From the NCBI GenBank assembly GCA_038373885.1, contig JAWZYV010006126.1:513501-577500 (forward strand): a DNA stretch of 64,000 nt, in the 5' to 3' direction. Position numbers and translations under genes: made by a program. Of the stretch, positions 56,186-64,000 are shown piece after piece (within the stretch, counting starts at the first letter, position 1; every line of letters begins with the position of its first letter). The notes beneath the pieces are model-generated. The model had not been told where the DNA came from. It did not search any database and saw nothing but the letters and a program-made list of their open reading frames with translations. The DNA comes from Cheiracanthium punctorium. Its lineage: Eukaryota; Arthropoda; Arachnida; Araneae; Cheiracanthiidae.

Positions 56186-56529
56186 AGTTGATTCCTATTT
56201 TAACGCCCCGCTCTCGCCAAACTAAAAAATTCCGCACTTTGCCGTCATGGGTCTCTAGATTTATGCCCAAGTTTGCATTTATGCATTCTCCCAAAAGATC
56301 AAGATGAAAACTACAGTGAACAAATTAGCGATAAACGCACCAGTTAAGGAATTTGAAGACACTTAATTATTAAAACTACATTCATTGACAACCCAAAATA
56401 AATAAAAATGTAACGGAATGCATTCTAAATTACGATTGCCACATATATACAAAAAATCGTCGTGGTAGCTCCATATGTTTAATGATCTCCACCTTGGCGG
56501 GAGTCGGGGCGTTAAAGTAAGAGTCAAAC
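56186..56529. mobile_element. MITE inside the array, same site as at 22.1 kb
   Basis: Ends GTTGATTCCTATTTTAACGC and GCGTTAAAGTAAGAGTCAA, with CCGCTCTCGCCAA/TTGGCGGGAGTCGG inside. Flanks CAAGCAAGA and CCAGAAAGA each differ by one base from CAAGAAAGA, the duplication seen at the 22-kb copy. Confidence 0.8.
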
Positions 56530-56817
56530 CAGAAAGAGAAACACGACACACTCATGGATTATGATGGACATTCGAAACAATATTTAAAACGGTGAAGTAT
56601 AGTTGTAATATACTTGGCAACGATTGTAAAATAGTTTTAGTAGGCGATTTTAAGATAGATTTCGATTCCAAAGATTGGTTTTATGAAACAAGGAGCAAAA
56701 TACGGCACAGTCATGAATAATGATACGCTTTCCAACTTAATGGAATACGGAAGAAAAATAGGCACGACGCATAAACTATGATACGCTTTTAATATATAGC
56801 ACTTTGGTGCGTATTTA

Positions 56818-56840
56818 AAATCTGAAAGTGTTTCAGATTT
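56818..56840 (+). repeat. Terminal hairpin of the HINE-like element
   Basis: AAATCTGAAA - GTG - TTTCAGATTT, a perfect 10-bp stem, then a T run. Preceded by GTGCGTATTTA, conserved in all family copies. Confidence 0.85.
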
Positions 56841-56850
56841 TTTTTTTAAT

Positions 56851-59805
56851 CTTTAAGTTCTATCTTCGAAAAAGTTTGTTGACAAAAACTGCACATGTGT
56901 AAATATAATATTCACTGACTTGTGTATCTTATAAAATTTGAGTATTTAAAGCCAACGACTAAGGGGCATTTCTTAAATTAAGAAGCAAAAGAAATTTCTT
57001 CACCTTTAGTATATTTCCACTGCGATTTCTCTTCCATAATTAATATAAGGTTACCATTCAATTGAGTTTCTTCCACAGTGACATCATTTTTCTGCTATCG
57101 GTGCTGTTGATATTCGAGTTCAAACCGATCAAAAGGGTTTTGAAATCAGTTTGTGTGTAAGGCCTTCATCTGGAGAATTTTAGTCCGATTCTTAGGAGCC
57201 AAAATAGTCCATTTAAAAACCTATGACATATCATTAAGAGTGTTTAAAAAGTGGATTTTTTTGTGAGATTACAAATACAAAACTCAAATCTGCAAATTTT
57301 AATTTTTTGTACTTAGAGTCACCGTGAAAATTATTACTTCTATACAGGGTTCAAAAACTCAGTAGCAAAAAGGTTAAATGAGAAAACAGAAAAATACTAA
57401 AAGGCAACAAAAGGAAAACTTCGCTAATGTGAAGGATTTTTGTCTGTCACTGCTTTCGCAAAAAAAAGCGAAAGTCCTACCGTTTCATTTTAGCATTTTA
57501 ATATTTTTTTTCATTATGCGAAAAATTCGAACTTATTTTTTCTATACCAACGTGATAAAGGTGTGCAATATAGCCAATCAGATGCGTATAAATTAATTAT
57601 AGTGCATTAAAAATATTTGAATGACTGGTTTTTCTAGAACACCGTGAGCATAAAATAATTTACAAAAAATCAAAATTTGTGATACTTAACATTGTAACAC
57701 GAAACTATATTTTGTCCTTCAGCAGTCGCACTATTGGTTAATGCAGAACTTATAGTTTTGTTTTGCAGGTCAGCCTTACAAGAATGTTAAAAAGTTCTCA
57801 GCTTAAACTGTTCACAATCACTTCAGTGACACTTTTGGTATACTACAGATATATTTCTAAGTAATACACACATAAAAATAACCGTTTTATTGAACTCCGT
57901 TTTGGTCATAAACCTCTAACAACAAAATAAATTACGTTTTGCAATAAAAATTTTGTTAGGAAAATGATATAACGCCTATTTCTATGTATAGGCCAAGAAG
58001 TTTTATTGGAATCTAAAATACAGGGGTCGGGTTTCATACGGATCTGCTAATTTCGCATAAAAAGGAAGGTACTCTACGTTTAACGATAGTCAAAAACAAG
58101 TGATCCATCGCCAAATAATATAGCATCTTTTGTGTTTATGTGAGTTGGTATTTCATAAGTTTATGAAAGAAATAATAATTTTAATTCAAACCAGTTATTT
58201 GTTTTTCGGAAATCAGTTATTTTATTTTTTAATTTTATTATTATTTTTTAAATACTGTTGCTGTAGTTTGTTCCGTTGTTGCCAAAATGAAAAATCTGAT
58301 GAAATTCGCGTTTGTAACTGAAAATCACCAAAATGTCTACTAGTAATGAGAAAAGAAAATCTTTTTCGTACTTATTTTTTGTTGACGTCGTTTCTAAAAA
58401 ACCATTCCATCGTGGCTTGAGTCCGAGTTTGATGGCTTGAATTTTAATATGTGCGTGAATTTTAACATTCACGAGTGGTGGGGACTTATAACTTTGCTAT
58501 TAGGTGTCCCCATAATAAAATGACCAATACTTCGGGCCGTTGTAATGGCGAATCCCTGATCATCAAGTGCCACTCCTTAGGAAAGAAACTTAATTTTTGG
58601 GGTGTCTTGAATTCAAATCTTGTACATTTAGGCTTATAATAAGGAGTGTGAATGCTTGGTACTTGAATTTTTGAGGAAAACACTATGCAAAATTTTATTA
58701 GTACTTAAGAATTATTTCAAAAATTTAAATGTATTTCAATTAAACCTAAAATTTTAAGTATAGTTTTTATTATCAAATTTCTCCCCAGCCCATTTTGTGC
58801 GTTGTAGCTATCGGCTTAGTTAGAGAAAATTTAGAAATGTGAGCTTAAAAAAATAAATAATACAATAGAATTAACTATTTACCAAATGTTTTCGTCAAGG
58901 AACACACAAAAAACAATTATTTCATCTGTACAATTTCAGATATAATGATATTTTTATGAACAACATTTGGAACTCACCCAAACCGAATTTTATTACAACC
59001 GTTTAGCATCTTTCAGTTATCTCGTCATATAATCAGAATAAAACGTGCGCATGAAAAAAAAAACACCTTTATAATTAGTAGAATTATTTTTAGGAGCGAA
59101 TCAATTAAGCTCTTTAAAAAACGACGGCAAAAATATAATTTAATTTGCTTGGCACTTTAAAAGATGCATCGTAAGAATCAGGCCGCTTTCTTCAGAGATG
59201 AAATTACTGTAATTATTCTTTAATTTTAATGTAGATTAAAATCTTATGAAATTAGTATTCCAAGATTTCACCCGAATGAAAAATTTTCATATAAATTGTG
59301 TTAATTATGTTTTTCAAAAGCACGGAAATTATTATTGTAAGTAACGAAATGAAAGTAACTTACAGTAACTTGTGCTTAGATTTATTTTTTAAGGTCCTGT
59401 TTTTATTTTAAAGGAAACTTTCTATCTCAATAATTTTTATTTTTTACGAGTAATATAAAGTATAATTAGAGAACGAATTTATTCATTTATGTTATTGAGA
59501 TAAACCGTTGTGTGTTTTGGGAGGATGAGTACCCTGAAAATCAACTGATAATAGTACTTGTTGAAAGCTCAGAAATTTTTAATATTGATGGAAATGTTCA
59601 TATTTTCATTTGCCATTCAGAAGATGGAAAAATGCAGAAACCAAAGAGAATAAAAAATGAACGTGGGTGGGGTGTGGGAGTGTGGTGGACTGAAATTAGA
59701 CAAACCAGGATAGTAAGTTAAAAAATCATTTAACTAAAATAAATGAGAAACACGAAAAAAATATAGAAACATAAAATAATAATAATAATCTTAAAGACAG
59801 CAATA

Positions 59806-59840
<35 letters not shown>

Positions 59841-60066
59841 CAAGGACGTGAACAACCAGTAATACTTTTTTCGATGCCGGCGTTTTAATTTATATGAAAG
59901 CTCTTAAATTAAACTAAATCTTAAAAAATGTTCTTAAGTAATGTACCCTGCCTCCCTAAAGCAATTCTCATAATTCACGAACATGCTAAAACATCTGATA
60001 ACTTTTAATTTTTGACTGAAATGAGAAATATCTTTACATGTCATTCTCAATACACGTGAAAAGAAT
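56851..60066. other. Gene-free stretch of about 3.2 kb
   Basis: Frames of 60-75 codons (57378-57596, 58130-58683, 59512-59721) show no motif. TATACAGGGTTC near 57342 looks like one end of a TIR element without a partner. (TAA)n at 59776-59789 and 59808-59838. Confidence 0.45.
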
Positions 60067-60233
60067 CAGAGCCGGCCCGAGGGGCGTGCGGGGCCCCAGG
60101 CGAAGCGCAAGAGCGGGACCTCTTCTCTATCATGCCTTATGAGATAGCAATAAAAAGACCCAGGAGCGGGGCCTCTATAAGCGCGGGGCCTTAGGCGATC
60201 GCCAACATTCGCACCCCCCTTGGGCCGGCCCTG
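60067..60233. mobile_element. hAT-type MITE with CAGAGCCGGCCC ends
   Basis: Ends CAGAGCCGGCCCGAGG and CTTGGGCCGGCCCTG. AAAGAAT adjoins both ends, a 7-bp match (8 if one base was lost). 167 bp. The 63-codon minus frame across it is not a gene. Confidence 0.85.
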
Positions 60234-60477
60234 AAAGAATAATCTCAGAAGCCCCAAGTCATGAAAATGCTTATAAAAATTTCATTAAACGATATAATTA
60301 CGAGGCTTCAAAACACCCAACACTCAAAGAACCGTAAATAAATTTAAAACTTATTTTAATTTTTTTCATTTTGAGATAAATTTACCAATTATACTTCTCA
60401 TGTAAAGATCACCTCTTGATTGTATCATATCTTTAGAATTTCTGATAACCCGGAGAAATTAACGCGAAGAAATGCAA

Positions 60478-60612
60478 CCTGAACTGCAACCCCTAGAAAT
60501 GCAACCCCTAGAACCCCCTAGTTGAACAACCCCTAGTAGAACAACCCCTAGTTGACCCCCTAGTAGAACAACCCCTAGTTGAAATGCAACCCCTAGAAAT
60601 GCAACCTGAAGA
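60478..60612. repeat. Minisatellite of CAACCCCTAG(T)(A)GAA units
   Basis: About ten imperfect copies of a 14-16 bp unit containing AACCCCTAG. Non-coding. Confidence 0.9.
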
Positions 60613-60936
60613 TAATTTGGCCATGGGCCAAACTACAGGCATCTCGCTCGCCGGAACTTTTTTGCCAGAATAATTTATGGTTTTAAAAGTGAAATAAGCA
60701 GAACATTCCTGTTCCCACGTTGTTCTTGAAAGTGCCTGAAACAGGAATTATGCCGAAGAAAAACCATAAATTTTGGCCAAGTTGGCTTTGAATAAAATTC
60801 AACAATCATTCCCCCGAAAAAAAAGGAAAAAACTGTTCTTCGTTGAGGAAAATTTTATGGTATGTTGAATGGTTTGATCATGCAAAGAATATTCAAACAG
60901 GGACTTGCTTTAGGACTTCTGTATATTACATCATAT
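60613..60936. other. Gene-free stretch
   Basis: Nothing recognised. The 122-codon frame starting at 60862 is mostly translated C-runs of the neighbouring MITE. Confidence 0.5.
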
Positions 60937-61092
60937 CGGGATATATCCCCCCCCCCCCCCCGAAATTTTTGGATTAGTGATGAAATTCCGTCTATTTATA
61001 CATATATAAATTCATATCCCCCCCCCCCCGAAAAATTTTCCAGGCGCATATCCCCCCCCCCAAAAAAAAAAAATTTCCTGGCTACGCGCCTG
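60937..61092. mobile_element. hAT-type MITE, GCGTAGCCA family, copy 5
   Basis: Right end TTTCCTGGCTACGCGCCTG is typical of the family; the left end (CGGGATATATCCCC) is eroded. Flanks CATCATAT (60929-60936) and CATCATAG (61093-61100) match at seven of eight. Confidence 0.75.
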
Positions 61093-61369
61093 CATCATAG
61101 AACATGTAAAAGTGATTTATTACAAAAATACAGTAATACCACGAACTTACGCCATAGGTGGGACCGAGTGATAACGACTTTCATTAATGCTAGAATTACG
61201 GGAGATGGCTTAAATGAACAGGTTTGCTAAATTACAAAAATTGTACTCCTAATTTTAAAAAAGTGAAATTTTTAAAAATGAAATTAGGGAATGCAAAATA
61301 AAGATATGATAGTGGGTTGACTTTTTTCATAACTTTTCAACCAAGTTGGAGTCTGTCCGTCAGTCTGTG

Positions 61370-61560
61370 CTCTAACTCGCGTAAATATGCATCGATTTCT
61401 ACGAAATCGATATATTTTGTTCCTAAGTGCTGTACCATGTACCCTATTGAAAATGATACACGTTGCATTTATAGTTCTTCTACAGGAGAGCTCAAAAGAT
61501 TTCCTATACACTCTATGGGCCGTCATTCTTTGAAATGTATTCGGCTTTTCAAATAAAACA
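61370..61560 (-). repeat. Family X fragment
   Basis: Inverted relative to the 1.5-kb copy: GCATTTATAGTTCTTCTACA, GGAGAGCTCAAAAGATTTCC, CACTCTATGGG. Open frames on both strands here are incidental. Confidence 0.55.
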
Positions 61561-61569
61561 AAATTGATA

Positions 61570-62671
61570 TTGGTTGGAGGGAAAGTTCTGTCGTAAAAAC
61601 ATCTGGCTAGTGAGTCGATCGAATTTTTTTTTTCTTTTTTTAGCTGCTGTATAATATAAAAAGTGCCCTTTTTTTCCCGTTCATATTTATTTGTGATATT
61701 TAAAGTGAAAAACATGTCAGTAGATAAAGTGCATTTACGACACTGCTTTTTATATGAATTTCAAAAAGGAAGCAACGCATCGGTTGCATGTAAAAAATTA
61801 TGTGCGGTATTTGGGAAAGATATTGTAAATTTTCGTACTTGTCAAAGATGGTTTAGCAAATTTCGTTCCGGGGATCTGAGCCTCAAAGAAAGTGATTGAT
61901 CTGGACGACCATACAAGATCGATAATGATGTTTTGCGATCCGTGTTGGAAAATAATCTGTTCATCACATCTGATTAGACACAATGTAGAGCCGTTTTTGG
62001 ACAGGCTGGTTACTGGAGATGAAAAGTGGATTCTTTACGAGAATATTAAAAGAAAAAAATCTTACTGAAAACCTGGAACATCATCAGCAACAGTTCCAAA
62101 ACCAATTATCTATCAACGAAAAGTACTGCTTTGTTTGTGGTGGGACAGGAAAGGTCCAGTGTACTACGAGTTGCTGAAACAGGGAAAAACCATCAACGCG
62201 GATCTGTACTGCAATCAGCTGGATAAATTGAATGCAGCTATCAAAGAAAAAAGGCCAGCATTAGCGTCCAGAAAAGGAATAGTATTCCACCACGATAATG
62301 CTCGCTCGCATTCTGCAATGGTGACACAACAAAAACTGAATGCGTTAGGATGGGAAGTCCTTTGTCACGCACCGTATTCACATGACATTGCACCATCTGA
62401 TTACTATCTGTTCAGATCTCAAAAATTATCTAACGGGGAAAAAAATTTAAGTCTTTTGAAAGTGTTTCTAAGGCAGTTGCTGACTGTTTTAACTCCAAGG
62501 ATGAGAACTTCAACAAAACAGGAATTCACAGGTTACCTGAAAGATGGCAACAGGTTGCAACATAATACCTAATTATATAATTGATATATAATTGATTAAT
62601 ATTAATCACATATTTATATAAATGAATTCAAATATTTTCTTTAAAATACGACAGAACTTTCCCTCCAACCC
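61570..62671 (+). mobile_element. mariner transposon with both terminal repeats
   Basis: Left end TTGGTTGGAGGGAAAGTTCT and the inverted right end (reverse complement GGGTTGGAGGGAAAGTTCTG) lie just inside TA at 61568-61569 and 62672-62673. About 1.1 kb, shorter than usual for mariner (about 1.3 kb), consistent with internal loss near 61985. Confidence 0.9.
61714..62572 (+). pseudogene. mariner transposase (DD34D), broken
   Basis: Starts M-S-V-D-K-V-H-L-R-H-C-F-L-Y-E-F, the paired helix-turn-helix N terminus, with F-R-T-C-Q-R-W-F and S-G-R-P in place after one stop near 61900. About 180-200 bp are missing around 61985. V-T-G-D-E-K-W carries the first D (about 62014), H-H-D-N-A-R-S-H the second (about 62290) and H-D-I-A-P-S-D-Y the third; 34 residues separate the last two, the mariner signature. 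Two further stops, including TGA for an expected W near 62067, show it is inactive. The C-terminal part (62135-62572) is open for 145 codons. Confidence 0.92.
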
Positions 62672-62689
62672 TACTTGTTATTAAGGATT

Positions 62690-63600
62690 ACAAAATAAAG
62701 CTCTCCATCGAAAATAGTGTATGTATCATTAATAGTTCTACTGGAGCATTCACAATAATTCCAATGCATTACGTTCAATGGCAGTTTAGGGACAGGCATC
62801 TATTTAAAGCACAATAGTATCCTACCATATAGAATTAATTAGTGATCGAACGGCGATTGCGTGCTCCCTCAAAAGGTTGCGCCCAAAGTCGCCAATATTG
62901 GCTACTTTTGGGATAAATTGCCAAACAGGGTGCGGAATTTATTTTTTGAAAAATGAGCTACTGATTTAGTGTGTTGTATTGCGTTAAGAGGGAGCTACGC
63001 AAGCAAGGGCTATCTGCTTAGGAGGGGGTTGTGCTGGTCGGAGGAATTTTTAAGGGTTTTTAATGCATTAACCGATTTACATGCAATAAAATTGCAAATA
63101 TTAATTTTAAACCTTAAAAGAATGAATTTCTTGTCCTCCGTGTTCGTGCGATACCGTTACTTTGTATAAGAGGAATACATATTCATATTTTCATCTTTCC
63201 GGCAAGACTGAGAGGTGTTTATGATTTCGATTTTTCTGTCCATTCTTCTGTCCACAGGTCCATGTTCTAACTGTCACAAATATACACCGATTAGGGCGAA
63301 AATTATATATGTTTTTTCTATGTACAGTGCCATGTAACATATTGAAAATGATGTATGTAGCATTTATATTTCTTTTACAGGAGCCAAAAAAAAAAAAAAA
63401 TCCAATACATCACGCTCTAGGGTAAGTCATTCTTAAAACCGTATTTTAGAGATATTTGGTTTTTTCAAAGAAATGTTATCCATTGAAGATAGTGTCTGTG
63501 TAAAAAATAGTTCTTTTACATGGACACCCAAAAGAATTCCAATACATTATTATCTATAACAGTTGAGAGACATTAATCTATTTCAAGCGCAATACAATAG
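62690..63600 (-). repeat. Family X fragments, at least three blocks
   Basis: Inverted blocks at 62695-62960, 63290-63430 and 63470-63600 repeat CTCCATCGAAAATAGTGTAT, TTAATAGTTCTACTGGAGCA, CAATAATTCCAATGCATTA and related phrases. The last two form a diverged tandem. No gene. Confidence 0.6.
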
Positions 63601-63714
63601 GAAAAAAAAGTGTTCATAGCAGTATCTCCAAAATCTTGCTATATTTAAGGACAGTAAATTTAATTAAGGACAATGCTAGATTTAAGGACAATATTTTTGA
63701 GCCAAATTTGGCTA

Positions 63715-63835
63715 AAAAATACAGTTGTGTTGGAAAGTGTTTTTTAATCGATGCATTTGGCATGATTTATCTGTCTTGTTTGTTTCTCAAAAGAAAACTA
63801 TTGTAGTGAGAGAGATGAGAAAAAAGTTGATTATC
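63715..63835 (+). repeat. Dispersed repeat family Y, copy 3
   Basis: TACAGTTGTGTTGGAAAGTG, TTTTTTAATCGATGC and ATGATTTATCTGTCTTG match copies at 27.5 and 49.3 kb. Confidence 0.7.
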
Positions 63836-64000
63836 AAAACAAGCAGTAGTTTGTCTCTAAAACACTAGTTTAAAATGCATTTTGGCTTAAAAGAATTTAC
63901 CTTTAAGAAAATCCCAAACTTCAATGTCACTATGTGACAAACCCGTGGATGCCAATCCAAAGTTCTGGAGGTTTGGGTGGTTTTCTCCAGATGTTACATG

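Larger units (their letters stand above)
55775..56850 (+). mobile_element. HINE-like tandem-repeat element, clearest copy
   Basis: Four units start at about 55785, 55943, 56100 and 56610; spacing is 160 and 163 bp where uninterrupted. Each codes for the same phrase: V-L-V-G-D-F-K-I-D-F-N-S, V-L-V-G-D-F-N-I-D-F, V-S-V-G-E-F-K-I-D-F-D-S-K and V-L-V-G-D-F-K-I-D-F-D-S-K, followed by V-F-Y or similar. Frames do not stay open between units. The third unit carries a MITE. After the last unit comes a tail ending in a perfect hairpin (56818-56840) and a T run. The arrangement of unit array plus conserved hairpin tail is that of HINE/DINE-type Helentron derivatives, an inference from structure. No Rep or helicase sequence is present. 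Confidence 0.75.

Noticed and set aside
55775..56850. CRISPR array or centromeric satellite as explanation for the 160-bp repeats
   Set aside because: No short repeat-spacer pattern; copies are few, dispersed, and end in a conserved hairpin tail, so a mobile element fits better.
57340..57375. TATACAGGGTTC as a transposon end
   Set aside because: No inverted partner found within reach.
58486..58683. 65-codon minus frame with tryptophan- and proline-containing text
   Set aside because: It looked slightly protein-like, but I could not link it to a family or to flanking frames.

Overview
The window looks like repeat-dominated nuclear DNA of an animal, most likely an arthropod and possibly a chelicerate. 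That placement is inferred from the mix of mobile-element families; there is no marker gene. The DNA is A+T-rich, has no operons or bacterial-style genes, and has introns in one transposase gene. I found no intact host protein gene, rRNA or convincing tRNA. Almost every recognisable coding stretch is a decayed transposon or retrotransposon gene.

Layout. 0-6 kb: a piggyBac-like palindromic MITE, a long decayed dispersed repeat (called family X here), a fold-back MITE, and an endonuclease (EEP) gene remnant on the minus strand at 3.6-4.3 kb. 6.6-9.4 kb: a broken Ty3/gypsy pol gene whose 5' edge is an inverted duplication of its own coding sequence. 9.57-17.06 kb: a complete-ended Mutator-like element (MULE) with about 71-bp inverted repeats, a three-exon minus-strand transposase pseudogene and five small nested inverted-repeat elements. 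17.2-22.7 kb: two copies of a tandem-repeat element, separated by about 4 kb with no gene. 22.7-24.5 kb: a Tc1/Tc3-like transposon split by a hAT-type MITE. 25.0-26.7 kb: a three-level nest (long-TIR element, piggyBac-like MITE, solo LTR). 27.6-29.8 kb: another long-TIR element holding a hAT MITE, and a second hAT element. 30.6-33.4 kb: a Ty3/gypsy-type element in which integrase precedes reverse transcriptase. 33.4-36.5 kb: three piggyBac-like MITEs, one with a palindrome of about 250 bp. 36.7-47 kb: mostly gene-free, with several hAT-type elements. 47.3 kb: a Merlin/ISXO2-like transposase scrap. 48.5-49.1 kb: a paralogue of 35.6-36.7 kb that lacks the insertions found there. 50.9-52.6 kb: two Tc1 remnants. 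55.8-56.9 kb: the clearest copy of the tandem-repeat element. 60-62.7 kb: hAT MITEs and a mariner.

The most interesting system is the family at 3.54-4.27, 17.2-17.5, 21.75-22.74, 47.94-48.05 and 55.8-56.85 kb. Four of these are non-autonomous elements (the 47.9 kb copy is a tail only) that share a tail ending in a small hairpin. Three carry tandem units of about 160 bp, and each unit still reads as an endonuclease segment centred on V-G-D-F-x-I-D-F. The same segment lies inside the larger EEP gene remnant at 3.6-4.3 kb, which has a related tail. This looks like a Helentron-type element and HINE-like derivatives that amplified a piece of its endonuclease gene. Two arrays carry the same MITE at the same site in the unit, so they share an ancestor.

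Limits: all family names come from reading motifs by eye, with no searches. Ends marked by target-site duplications are precise; other ends are approximate.
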